DNA of 25,103 nucleotides from DATGFK01 sp040007395 (GTDB lineage: Bacteria > Chloroflexota > Anaerolineae > Aggregatilineales > UBA2796), in NCBI GenBank assembly GCA_040007395.1, contig JBDTVG010000130.1:1-25103 (forward strand). Reading direction: 5' to 3'. Below are positions 1 to 7,816 of the stretch, piece after piece; the stretch's first letter is position 1, and the number at the start of each line of letters is the position of its first letter. A program made the position numbers and the translations under genes. Below the pieces are notes generated by a model. That model did not search any database, was not told the origin of the DNA, and worked only from the letters and a program-made list of their open reading frames with translations.

Positions 1-35
1 CGCGCCCTTTTGGTCCGCTTCGACATCAAGAAAAT

Positions 36-791
36 CTACTTCATGGCCAGCCATTTCTTGGCCTTTGCCCTCATCAATATGCCAAATTCCTTGGCCTGAA
101 AAGTCTCAATGAGTTCTTTATATAATTCTCCATCCAACGCTGGAATCACTACTTCTAATTGTAATACTTGAAGATTTATTGGTTGGCTTTCTTTTGAACA
201 TACATCTAATAAGTATTGCTTTATCCAGCGGCGATAACTACGCTGGGAGTTTTCGGTTAAGCTAGACATTGCTTCTTCAATATTGATTGCCACTCGTGGG
301 ATTGGGAATTGTTTATCTATCTGAGTAGTTGTGCTTATTTTAGGAGTTGGCAATGTAGGTCGCGATGGCCTGTTTATAGGTAGTTTATATTTGCCTCCTA
401 GCGCTTCGATACGAATTTCACCGAAGGATTTCTCGCAGTAGCGCAAGATTTTCTCGATGTGCATATCTCCAATATCCAAATGTTGAATCGCTGCTAAATT
501 TTCTGAGATTTCACATGCCTTTAGTACAAGAGGTAGGATAGGTTTATTTAGGGAGAGGGCATAGTTAAGTTCAGCACTACAAAAAATCGAAGAAACATTA
601 CGTGGCGTTAAAATGGTTACAAAACATTCACAATCATCAATTTTATCTAGTATAGCATCCCACCATTGCTGCCCACCGTACAACCTTTTATCTAGCCATA
701 CTTGATGCTGACTAACATCATCTCCAAGAGCTTTCGCTAGTTCACTTACGTAGCTTTTGTCATCATGAGAATAACTGATGAATAATTTCAT
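36..791 (-). CDS. TIR-domain protein with C-terminal recombinase-arm-like region
   Basis: The protein has 251 residues. Residues 1-125 form a TIR domain (TIR_2 type): box 1 is LFISYSHDD at 3-11, and SSIFCSAEL at 67-75 places a glutamate (E74) where TIR NADases carry their catalytic residue. Bacterial TIR domains of this kind often hydrolyse NAD+ or make cyclic ADP-ribose signals in anti-phage systems; activity here is inferred. A Pro/Thr-rich linker (about 138-165) leads to a helical region (170-248) with the pattern SLTENSQRSYRRWIKQYL. This resembles the N-terminal SAM-like/core-binding domain of tyrosine recombinases, but no catalytic recombinase domain follows before the stop. The gene is visibly AT-richer than its neighbours, which suggests transfer. 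It is divergent from def. The ATG at 791 has only a weak ribosome binding site. TIR assignment is firm; the C-terminal reading is tentative. Confidence 0.85.
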   Translation of the reverse strand: MKLFISYSHDDKSYVSELAKALGDDVSQHQVWLDKRLYGGQQWWDAILDKIDDCECFVTILTPRNVSSIFCSAELNYALSLNKPILPLVLKACEISENLAAIQHLDIGDMHIEKILRYCEKSFGEIRIEALGGKYKLPINRPSRPTLPTPKISTTTQIDKQFPIPRVAINIEEAMSSLTENSQRSYRRWIKQYLLDVCSKESQPINLQVLQLEVVIPALDGELYKELIETFQAKEFGILMRAKAKKWLAMK

Positions 792-853
792 ATCTTGCTC
801 ATTTCGCTTAGGCAGTTTAGTAATGACTTAACAGTTGACATTATAATTCCATT

Positions 854-883
854 TTGTCACATAAGTTAGGCGGCAAATATAAA
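854..883 (+). promoter_or_regulatory. Candidate sigma70-type promoter for def
   Basis: TTGTCA at 854-859 and TATAAA at 878-883 are separated by 18 bases, 35 bases before the def start. A perfect TTGACA also lies at 835-840 but has no -10 box at a usual distance on this strand. Read by eye only. Confidence 0.35.
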
Positions 884-917
884 AATGTGATAATTTACGC
901 AATTACAGGTAACAACG

Positions 918-1469
918 ATGACCGTCAAGAAAATTCTACAGTACCCGCAAGATGAAGCGAATCTGCGCCGAAAATCGTCAGAGGTCAAGCGCCTTGACGC
1001 TGAGACGAAACAGCTAATCATCAATCTCAAGGAGACACTAGAAACGCAACCCGGCGCAGGATTAGCCGCGCCGCAAATTGGTGTCTTGAAAAGGGTCGCA
1101 CTGGTTTGCTTTGGGCAGGACAAAGGCGAAATGGAACCACCGCTGGCGATTATCAATCCGGTGATTGTGGAGCGCGGGCCAACCGATAAGGGCTTCGATG
1201 GCTGCCTGAGTATGCCGGGGTGGGTGACATGGGATACGATACGCCCGACATGGCTTGTTTTTACCGCTAGAGATGAACATTGGCAGAAGATCAAAATACG
1301 CGTCGAAGGGATTGATGCGATTGTGATTAACCACGAAATCGATCACCTTGACGGCGTGCTGTTTCTGGATCGTCTCGCTAAAGGCGGTAAGCTGTATCTC
1401 TCACAAATTGACGAGAACGGCAAAGAAAAGCTAATCAATTTAGCGGATATGTTCTCGCCCAAAAAGTGA
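918..1469 (+). CDS. def: Peptide deformylase
   Basis: This 183-residue protein removes the N-formyl group from nascent proteins at the ribosome exit. All three deformylase motifs are visible: GAGLAAPQIG at 46-55, DGCLSMPG at 94-101 with metal ligand C96, and HEIDHLDG at 139-146 with ligands H139 and H143 and general base E140. The second motif normally reads EGCLS; here the Glu is Asp (D94), a conservative change. Length is normal for the family. The ATG at 918 is preceded by a poor AGG-like ribosome binding site. The gene stands alone, divergent from the TIR gene and convergent with ureC, with a hairpin between def and ureC. Confidence 0.95.
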   Translation: MTVKKILQYPQDEANLRRKSSEVKRLDAETKQLIINLKETLETQPGAGLAAPQIGVLKRVALVCFGQDKGEMEPPLAIINPVIVERGPTDKGFDGCLSMPGWVTWDTIRPTWLVFTARDEHWQKIKIRVEGIDAIVINHEIDHLDGVLFLDRLAKGGKLYLSQIDENGKEKLINLADMFSPKK

Positions 1470-1489
1470 GTATAGATGTTCTCACCTTA

Positions 1490-1518
1490 AGTCCCTCTCC
1501 ACTTCGTAGAGAGGGACT
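1490..1518. terminator. Hairpin between convergent def and ureC
   Basis: AGTCCCTCTC (1490-1499) pairs perfectly with GAGAGGGACT (1509-1518) around a 9-base loop. It lies between two convergent genes and could serve both, although no long T-run follows on either strand. Its core matches the hairpin at 9336-9378. Confidence 0.55.
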
Positions 1519-1546
1519 CAACGCAAGTTAAATGCCACTTGCTAGC

Positions 1547-3271
1547 CTAGAACAGGAAATACTTCTGTGCCAGCGGCAGCACCTCGGCGGGGTCGCAGGT
1601 GAGCAGTTCGCCGTCGGCGCGAACCTCGTAAGTCTCCGGGTCTACCTCAATCGTCGGCATTGCGTCATTGTGGATCATATCGGCTTTGCCGATGCTGCGG
1701 CACTTCGACACGGCGACGGCTTGCTTTTGCATCCCGATTTGTTCTGGCAAGCCAGCATCCAGCGCCGCCTTCGAGATAAAGGCGAGGCTGGTAGCGGCGG
1801 TTGCGCCACCGAACGACCCAAACATTGGGCGATACAACACGGGTTCGGGAGTTGGGATTGAGGCGTTGGCATCGCCCATTGCGCTCCACGCAATGAAGCC
1901 GCCCTTGAGAATAATCTCCGGTTTCGCGCCGAACATCGATGGCTTCCACAGCACCAGATCCGCCAGCTTGCCCGGTTCGATAGAGCCGATCTCATGCGCC
2001 ATGCCGTGCGTGATCGCCGGGTTGATGGTGTACTTAGCAACATAGCGCTTGGCCCGGAAATTGTCGTTGCGCGAGGAATCTTGAGGGAGTGCGCCGCGCT
2101 GAACCTTCATCTTGTGGGCGGTTTGCCATGTCCGCATAATGACCTCACCGACCCGCCCCATCGCCTGCGAATCGCTGCTGATCATGCTGAATACACCCAT
2201 ATCATGCAGAATGTCTTCGGCGGCAATTGTTTCGGGTCGGATGCGACTCTCCGCGAAGGCCACATCTTCGGGGACTTGCGAGTTGAGGTGATGGCAGACC
2301 ATCAACATATCGAGGTGTTCGGCAATCGTATTGACCGTATAGGGTCGCGTTGGGTTAGTGGACGATGGCAAAATATTCGCGTAACTGGCAATGCGGATAA
2401 TATCTGGCGCGTGACCGCCCCCCGCGCCTTCAGTGTGATAGGTATGGATCGTGCGGTTGGCGATGGCGGCAATTGTGTCTTCGACGAAGCCCGCCTCATT
2501 GATCGTATCAGTGTGGATAGCGGCCTGTACATCAAATTCATCGCAGACCTTCAGGCAAGCATCGATGGCAGCGGGAGTCGTTCCCCAGTCTTCATGGAGC
2601 TTCAACCCGCACGCACCAGCGATGATCTGTTCGACCAATGGCTCGCCTGTCGCGACGTTTCCCTTGCCCAGAAAGCCAAAGTTGATAGGCCATTCGTCGG
2701 CAGCTTGCAACATTCGTGCCATATTCCAAGGGCCGGGAGTACAGGTCGTGGCGTTCGTACCAGTAGCAGGGCCAGTCCCGCCGCCGATCATGGTAGTAAT
2801 CCCACTGGAAATCGCCTCAAAAATTTGTTGTGGGGCAATAAAGTGAATGTGGCTGTCGATGCCGCCCGCCGTGACGATCATGTGTTCGCCCGCAATCACT
2901 TCTGTGCCTGCGCCGACAATCAAATCAGGATCGACCCCTTCCATCGTATCGGGGTTGCCGGCTTTGCCGACCTTGACGATGCGCCCATTCTTGATGCCAA
3001 TATCGGCTTTGACGATGCCCCAGTAATCGACGATGATTGCGTTGGTAATCACCAGATCGAGTGCGCCATTCGCGCCTGTGCTAATCGCGGTGCTGCTTTG
3101 CCCCATGCCATCGCGGATAACCTTGCCGCCTCCAAAGGTGATCTCATCGCCGTAAACGGTGAAATCCTTTTCGATCTCGATAATCAAGTCGCTGTCGGCT
3201 AAACGAATGCGATCCCCGGTAGTCGGCCCATACAGATCGACATAGGTGCGACGTGGTAATTTCTGGCTCAT
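1547..3271 (-). CDS. ureC: Urease alpha subunit
   Basis: This 574-residue protein is the catalytic subunit of the nickel enzyme that hydrolyses urea to ammonia and carbamate. The active-site residues are all visible: nickel ligands in SHIHF (H141, H143), the carbamylated lysine in GLKLHEDWG (K224), further ligands in AIHTD (H253) and TYHTEGAGGGHAPD (H279), the acid-base His in the MVCHHL flap (about 327), and D367 in SSDSQAMGR. Length is typical. The ATG at 3271 has an AAAGGA site upstream. It is the last gene of the urease cluster, 18 bases after the PD40 propeller gene. Nothing suggests inactivation. Confidence 0.98.
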   Translation of the reverse strand: MSQKLPRRTYVDLYGPTTGDRIRLADSDLIIEIEKDFTVYGDEITFGGGKVIRDGMGQSSTAISTGANGALDLVITNAIIVDYWGIVKADIGIKNGRIVKVGKAGNPDTMEGVDPDLIVGAGTEVIAGEHMIVTAGGIDSHIHFIAPQQIFEAISSGITTMIGGGTGPATGTNATTCTPGPWNMARMLQAADEWPINFGFLGKGNVATGEPLVEQIIAGACGLKLHEDWGTTPAAIDACLKVCDEFDVQAAIHTDTINEAGFVEDTIAAIANRTIHTYHTEGAGGGHAPDIIRIASYANILPSSTNPTRPYTVNTIAEHLDMLMVCHHLNSQVPEDVAFAESRIRPETIAAEDILHDMGVFSMISSDSQAMGRVGEVIMRTWQTAHKMKVQRGALPQDSSRNDNFRAKRYVAKYTINPAITHGMAHEIGSIEPGKLADLVLWKPSMFGAKPEIILKGGFIAWSAMGDANASIPTPEPVLYRPMFGSFGGATAATSLAFISKAALDAGLPEQIGMQKQAVAVSKCRSIGKADMIHNDAMPTIEVDPETYEVRADGELLTCDPAEVLPLAQKYFLF

Positions 3272-3289
3272 CAGGCGTAGGTATCCTTT

Positions 3290-4387
3290 CTAAAAATCCA
3301 GTGGGGCGGGTAATGTCCACAACGGGTTGATTTCATCACGACCTGTCATGGACAGGCGAGTGAGATTGGAGCCATCAGGGTTCATTGTATACAGTTCATA
3401 TTGCAAATTGCGGTTGGTGATAAAGGCGATGGAGCGACCATCGGGCGACCACGTTGGCATACGATCACCGCTTCCATCGCCTGTCGCATTAATGATTTTC
3501 AGCGTGTTCAGATCAATCACGTAAATTTCATAATTCCCGTCAGCGTTGTATTCAAAAGCGATCTTCTGGCTATCCGGCGACCATGCAAAGTGATAGGGAG
3601 TCAAAACAAATTGGGGTTCGCTACTTTCTGGGAGAGGCGTAGAGCCAAGCATGAGAGGAGGCAGCATTGTCCCATCGGCATTGTCGACAACCAGTTCGAA
3701 TCGGTTATCAACCGAATGAACAACAGCAAGACGTTTGCCATCGGGTGCCCAGACGACTGGCCCAAGATAATTCTGCGCGGGCAGCAGGGGTTTTTCTCCT
3801 AACCCATCGGCGTTCACCGTATGCACTTCCGGTTTAGCATCCTTAGTGGGGCGGTAGAAATAGGTCAGGGTTTGACCGTTGGGTTGCCATGTAGGGAGTG
3901 TGGCACTACCATCTGAGCCACTGCGCGTGATTCTGGTCACATTGGAGCCGTCGGCATCCATCACATAAATCTCCAACTGTCCAGCTTCCTTGCCACGATC
4001 CGAGGTAAAAGCGATCTGTTTGCCGTTAGGCGACAATACTGGATCGGTATCGGTGGCAGGATCGTTGGTCAGGTTACGCAGATTTTGACCGTTACTTTCT
4101 ACACTGAACACATCATCTTTGCCGTCCACTTGCTCCGTGAAAGTTATCGATCTACCGTTGAGTGACCAGTTGGGGCGGGCAGTACTGGCAAGATCCGAGG
4201 CCAACGCAACTGGATAAAATTGTCCGGCACTGTTATCCAAATCGATAACCATCAGGCTGTAAGTCTTTGTCTCTGGGTAAAAATACATAAAGGCAATCTG
4301 ACCTTTGCCTGCCACTTGCTGCGCCGAACTCATCCCCGCGCCAGCCAACATGAGCACTATGGAGAGAACCACACTCTTGCGAAGCAT
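3290..4387 (-). CDS. Exported TolB-like PD40 beta-propeller protein
   Basis: The 365-residue protein starts with a Sec signal peptide (residues 1-22, hydrophobic core VVLSIVLMLAGAG, ending SSA) and then carries about six PD40/TolB propeller repeats. Examples are RPNWSLNGRSITFTEQ, DPVLSPNGKQIAFTSDR, HFAWSPDSQKIAFEYN and MPTWSPDGRSIAFITNR. Such propellers bind proteins or peptides; no enzyme motif is seen. The gene sits between ureAB and ureC on the same strand, 18 bases from ureC and 103 bases from ureAB. It is therefore probably cotranscribed with ureC, although an exported protein has no known role in cytoplasmic urease. The ATG is preceded by GAAAGG. A candidate promoter lies at 4433-4461. 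Confidence 0.85.
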   Translation of the reverse strand: MLRKSVVLSIVLMLAGAGMSSAQQVAGKGQIAFMYFYPETKTYSLMVIDLDNSAGQFYPVALASDLASTARPNWSLNGRSITFTEQVDGKDDVFSVESNGQNLRNLTNDPATDTDPVLSPNGKQIAFTSDRGKEAGQLEIYVMDADGSNVTRITRSGSDGSATLPTWQPNGQTLTYFYRPTKDAKPEVHTVNADGLGEKPLLPAQNYLGPVVWAPDGKRLAVVHSVDNRFELVVDNADGTMLPPLMLGSTPLPESSEPQFVLTPYHFAWSPDSQKIAFEYNADGNYEIYVIDLNTLKIINATGDGSGDRMPTWSPDGRSIAFITNRNLQYELYTMNPDGSNLTRLSMTGRDEINPLWTLPAPLDF

Positions 4388-4432
4388 TGCTTATAGCCTT
4401 TCAAAGCCGGCAGTTCTGCTGCCCCATCCACC

Positions 4433-4461
4433 GATATACTGGTGAATTATCCTACAGGCAA
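4433..4461 (-). promoter_or_regulatory. Candidate internal promoter for propeller gene and ureC
   Basis: On the minus strand TTGCCT (4461-4456) and TATATC (4438-4433) are separated by 17 bases, about 46 bases before the propeller gene start. This would allow transcription of the propeller gene and ureC independently of ureAB. Confidence 0.35.
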
Positions 4462-4490
4462 GGCTTCCCGCAAAACTACTGTGAATGGAT

Positions 4491-5162
4491 CTAACTAGTC
4501 TTGAGGGCAGTGTCACGTTTGGCACTGTCATCCAGTGCCCCGTTGACCATCCCGTTATGTCCGTACATTAGACGGCTGCCGCCCAACGCTACCAACGCAA
4601 CTTCTTTTTCTTCGCCCGGTTCAAACCGTACCGCCGTACCCGCCGGAATATCCAGCCGCATTCCATAGGCCGCGGCGCGATCAAAGTCGAGGGCGCGGTT
4701 AACCTCAAAGAAGTGGAAGTGGCTGCCGATTTGAACGGGTCTGTCACCTGTGTGTCGCACCATGACTTGCGCTGTTATGCGTCCGGCATTAATTTCGATT
4801 GGCCCTGCCGCTTCATCGATCAGATATTCACCCGGTGTGACTAACGCGGCATGACGCTGGAACGCAATCGGATCATGAACGGTAACGAGTTTGGTTCCGT
4901 CGGGGAAGGTCGCCTCAACCTGTACCTCATGGATCATTTCGGCAACGCCATCCATCACATCGTCACCACTCAGGATCGACGTACCCCACGTCATGATCTC
5001 GGCAACGCTGCGCCCTTCTCGTGCTGCTTCCATGATCTCGGCAGACAGAATGGCAATCGCCTCTGGGTAGTTAAGCTTTATGCCGCGCTGCTGTCGCTTG
5101 CGAGCAAGATCAGCAGCGACAACGATCATCAGTTTTTCTTGTTCGCGTGGTGTAAGATGCAC
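4491..5162 (-). CDS. ureAB: Fused urease gamma-beta subunit
   Basis: The 223-residue protein joins the two small urease subunits. Residues 1-100 are the gamma subunit (start HLTPREQEKLMI, then LNYPEAIAILSAEIMEAARE and MIHEVQVEATFPDGTKLVTVHDPI). Residues 107-223 are the beta subunit (TPGEYL at 109-114, IGSHFHFFEVNRALDFDR around 145-162, RLDIPAGTAVRFEPGE). Similar fusions are known, for example in Helicobacter UreA and some actinobacteria. With UreC it would form the (gamma-beta)-alpha urease core. The start is GTG at 5162, supported by an AGGAGAG site 6 bases upstream. It follows ureD by 95 bases and precedes the PD40 propeller gene. Confidence 0.95.
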   Translation of the reverse strand: MHLTPREQEKLMIVVAADLARKRQQRGIKLNYPEAIAILSAEIMEAAREGRSVAEIMTWGTSILSGDDVMDGVAEMIHEVQVEATFPDGTKLVTVHDPIAFQRHAALVTPGEYLIDEAAGPIEINAGRITAQVMVRHTGDRPVQIGSHFHFFEVNRALDFDRAAAYGMRLDIPAGTAVRFEPGEEKEVALVALGGSRLMYGHNGMVNGALDDSAKRDTALKTS

Positions 5163-5189
5163 AACATCTCTCCTGATCGATTAGGTGCA

Positions 5190-5217
5190 ATTATGATTTA
5201 TAACGCTGAACTGTCCA
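5190..5217 (-). promoter_or_regulatory. Candidate promoter for ureAB
   Basis: On the minus strand TGGACA (5217-5212) and CATAAT (5195-5190) lie 16 bases apart in the ureD-ureAB gap, about 28 bases before the GTG start. Each box matches the sigma70 consensus at five of six positions. Confidence 0.35.
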
Positions 5218-5257
5218 TAACGCATTAGTCGATTTGCAACAGAGTTTGCGTTTCAGA

Positions 5258-6124
5258 TTAGTATACTTTGCGAGGCAGAATCGGCGTTTGCCCATAGAGC
5301 GCCAACTTTGCCATTCGCCAGAAGTCTAGTAGCCCTGCTGTGATGTCGCGTCCATTGTAAGCTAAGGCTCGAATGACAACTCCATGCGCGGTTAGCGTAC
5401 TTACACCCCAGACCACCTCATTACGCCGTGTCAGTTGCAGCGCCAGATCGTTTAGCTCGGCTTCCAGCGCCAGCCAGCGTGACGGCTCAAGCCCCACTTT
5501 GCAAACATAAAATGTCGCGAAATAACGGTAGCTACCGAGGTGGGTTAGGGATGATAGGGGGCGAGTCTGTGGGCAGAGATGCGACTGTTCCAGCGCCATA
5601 AGCCGATCATGATGCGCGGTGATTTGCGTCTTGAACTTCAACGACTCATAATTGAACAGTTCGCCGCGTGCCGTCCGCCCCGGCGCAACAACTTCCCACC
5701 AAAACAACCCGGCTCCTTCGGCGAGGTCAATCGTCGTATGCTGTTCGTAGCGCGTCCCCGCGAATGGGATCAACGGATCGGGGACGTATTCGAGCAATGC
5801 GTTCGCTCCGACGTGAAGAGTCGTGATCTGCTGCGCAGCCTGAAAATCCGGGCGGCTCCGATATAGCCGCGTGGCGCTAGTCGTTGTCAATTGCACACGC
5901 GATCCCGCCTCTGCCATCACATCCAACTTGAGCAGATCGCCGCTTAATACGCCGCCGGATACATTATGTAGATGTACCAACGCCATGCCGTTCACATCAA
6001 AGGCGCGGATTACTTTGAGAGGCGGTGTTTGCTCCCGCACATGCAGCACCGTTCGATTCTGCTGGGCTTCAAAGGTAAGGCCGAGTTTACCTTCCAGACG
6101 GGTCGCTTGGTTTGGCTGATTCAA
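5258..6124 (-). CDS. ureD: Urease accessory protein UreD (UreH)
   Basis: The 288-residue protein has the UreD pattern: an N-terminal PPLKVIRAF strand, HNVSGGVLSGDLL, TTTSATRLYRS, LEYVPDPLIPFAGTRYEQ and WWEVVAPGRTARGE. UreD binds apo-urease and, with UreF and UreG, channels nickel and CO2 into the alpha subunit. The start is an unusual TTG at 6124 that overlaps the ureF stop codon in the sequence TTGA, so translation is probably coupled to ureF. Length is normal. No UreG gene lies beside it. Confidence 0.93.
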   Translation of the reverse strand: MNQPNQATRLEGKLGLTFEAQQNRTVLHVREQTPPLKVIRAFDVNGMALVHLHNVSGGVLSGDLLKLDVMAEAGSRVQLTTTSATRLYRSRPDFQAAQQITTLHVGANALLEYVPDPLIPFAGTRYEQHTTIDLAEGAGLFWWEVVAPGRTARGELFNYESLKFKTQITAHHDRLMALEQSHLCPQTRPLSSLTHLGSYRYFATFYVCKVGLEPSRWLALEAELNDLALQLTRRNEVVWGVSTLTAHGVVIRALAYNGRDITAGLLDFWRMAKLALYGQTPILPRKVY

Positions 6125-6804
6125 CTGATAAACAACCGTGTGGTCAAGGTAGGATGACGCATTGAGGCAACTTCCACAAGTGGGGCAAAGGCATAAACTT
6201 CATCGGGATCAAGGTGCAGTGCTGTTTCGGCAGCTTTAATCAAAGTCGGCTTTAGATCCCACAGGATTCGGCTGGCTTGACTCTGACCCAGTGGCATCAA
6301 CCGTTGGCAAGCTGAAACTAACCCGGTAATGGACTGCTGCATATAGGCCGAGACTGCCGATTCTACCTCAACGCCGATTGCCCCACACACTAACCCGAAG
6401 GCCGTGCAATGATGCACGCCGATAGCCTGCTGTTTTGCGGCTTGCAATGCCTGTCGCAGCACGGTGTGATCTTCTAGATCGAGCGCCAATTGCAGGAAGC
6501 GACGGCCTAACGCCGTACTCGCAGCGCGACTCTCGCGGGCGGTTTTAAGTGCATCAAGCCGCTGGTTCAGACTCAGCCAATCAAGCGTCTTTGAGTCATT
6601 TGCTAAACCATGTGCAGCCCAACAGTAGACTCCTTCTAGCACCCCAACTTCGCTTATATAGTCCCGCAAGAATGACGCTAACGAAGGGACAGTCAGTGTA
6701 CCGTCCTCGACCAGCGTTTCCAGCCCATAAGAATGAGCCGCCGCGCCAATAGGGACAGCACTGTCTGCGAGTTGCATCAGGCGGAGTAGCGTTAATGTAT
6801 TCAC
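6121..6804 (-). CDS. ureF: Urease accessory protein UreF
   Basis: This is a 227-residue all-helical protein with the UreF opening LRLMQLADSAVPIGAAAHSYGLETLVEDG and the motif DWLSLNQRLDALKTARESR. UreF links UreD to the GTPase UreG and gates its GTP hydrolysis during urease activation. The start is GTG at 6804, with only a weak ribosome binding site. The stop overlaps the ureD start by four bases. It follows the PIG-L gene by 106 bases on the same strand, so it may head its own unit or belong to a longer transcript. Confidence 0.93.
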   Translation of the reverse strand: MNTLTLLRLMQLADSAVPIGAAAHSYGLETLVEDGTLTVPSLASFLRDYISEVGVLEGVYCWAAHGLANDSKTLDWLSLNQRLDALKTARESRAASTALGRRFLQLALDLEDHTVLRQALQAAKQQAIGVHHCTAFGLVCGAIGVEVESAVSAYMQQSITGLVSACQRLMPLGQSQASRILWDLKPTLIKAAETALHLDPDEVYAFAPLVEVASMRHPTLTTRLFIS

Positions 6805-6910
6805 GCCATTAGATTAACTGAGATCTGCCGCCAGTGCTTTTGGCGTTGGGCACAAGTTGGATATAACCGCCTATCCTATGAAACGCCCGTGAGTCCGATT
6901 CGCAGGATGG

Positions 6911-7816
6911 TTAGGCCCGCGAGCTAACGACCAGCGTTTCTGCGAACTGTAGCGCGGAATGTGTTTGGTCCAATTCAAGCAAGCTGGTTTCAACGGCCTC
7001 CCCACGAGCTACAGGAGGATAAAGTCGGCAAAAGCACTCACTGGATTCCATCCAGCGCATTAGTATAGAGAGCAACTTGTTCTTCGTTTCGGCAAGCGGA
7101 CGTTGGCTAGCATGGCAGGCGATTGCCCGATCTTTAATAGCCAGATAATCGCCGACGTGAATTCTGGCGGTTGTTGGGACATTCCACGAGGCGATTTTGA
7201 CCAGATCGACATCTTGGTTTTGACCGTGACGGTGCGGATCGCGTCCTAACAGAGGCATGAGACGAACCACAATTTTTAGCAACCACTTGGAAAATGAACT
7301 GACGTATAGTCGTGGAATGTTTAGGCCTAGGGTCTGTTTTCCCGAATGCTCAATACGTATTCCGTAGAGTAGTTCATATGCCTTTAGAGTGGCCTGATAA
7401 CATTTGATATGATCAGGATGTCCATACCATCCATACTGATCGTGCGTGATAATGGCATCAGGGCGTAAGCGTTGGATATATCCGGCAATTCGTGTGGCGA
7501 CTTCGTTGAGCGATGCCATATACAGGCTTTCGCACTGCTGGTTATCAAGTGATCCTTCCATTCCGGAATCGCGATAGCCGAGGAAATTGATACTCGCTAA
7601 ACCAAGTTCCAACCCTGCCTGTTTTACCTCGGCGGTTCGAAGATCTGCCACACTGTCACCATTTTGTAGCACACTGCTATCTACGACCCCCGCCTCGCCA
7701 CGTGTTGCACACAAGTAATGTACTTGGACACCTTCACGAGCATATTTTGCAAATGTACCGGCTGGGCCGTGCGATTCATCGTCTGGATGAGCAAAAATGA
7801 CCAGCAAGCTTTTCAT
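6911..7816 (-). CDS. PIG-L family deacetylase
   Basis: The 301-residue protein opens with LLVIFAHPDDESHGPAGT, whose AHPDDE motif (9-14) supplies a zinc His and the catalytic Asp of LmbE/PIG-L N-acetyl-sugar deacetylases. The distal GHPDH motif (132-136) supplies another zinc ligand. Family members deacetylate GlcNAc conjugates, as in GlcNAc-PI, mycothiol (MshB) and bacillithiol (BshB). The substrate here cannot be decided. The protein is longer than BshB-type enzymes (about 230 residues), with an extra C-terminal part. The ATG at 7816 follows a GAGAGAGG site. It lies upstream of ureF on the same strand, but a link to urease is not evident. Confidence 0.9.
   Translation of the reverse strand: MKSLLVIFAHPDDESHGPAGTFAKYAREGVQVHYLCATRGEAGVVDSSVLQNGDSVADLRTAEVKQAGLELGLASINFLGYRDSGMEGSLDNQQCESLYMASLNEVATRIAGYIQRLRPDAIITHDQYGWYGHPDHIKCYQATLKAYELLYGIRIEHSGKQTLGLNIPRLYVSSFSKWLLKIVVRLMPLLGRDPHRHGQNQDVDLVKIASWNVPTTARIHVGDYLAIKDRAIACHASQRPLAETKNKLLSILMRWMESSECFCRLYPPVARGEAVETSLLELDQTHSALQFAETLVVSSRA

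Noticed and set aside
1..26. Possible start of a minus-strand gene (MSKRTKRA) after the TIR gene
   Set aside because: Only eight codons are visible and no clear ribosome binding site precedes them, so it cannot be supported.
834..848. Back-to-back TATAAT on both strands with TTGACA in the TIR-def gap, as a shared promoter
   Set aside because: Neither TATAAT has a -35 box at proper spacing on its own strand; the TTGTCA/TATAAA pair fits def better.
1994..3202. Long plus-strand open frame of 402 codons opposite ureC
   Set aside because: It lies wholly antisense to a well conserved urease gene; its translation has no domain pattern and no ribosome binding site.
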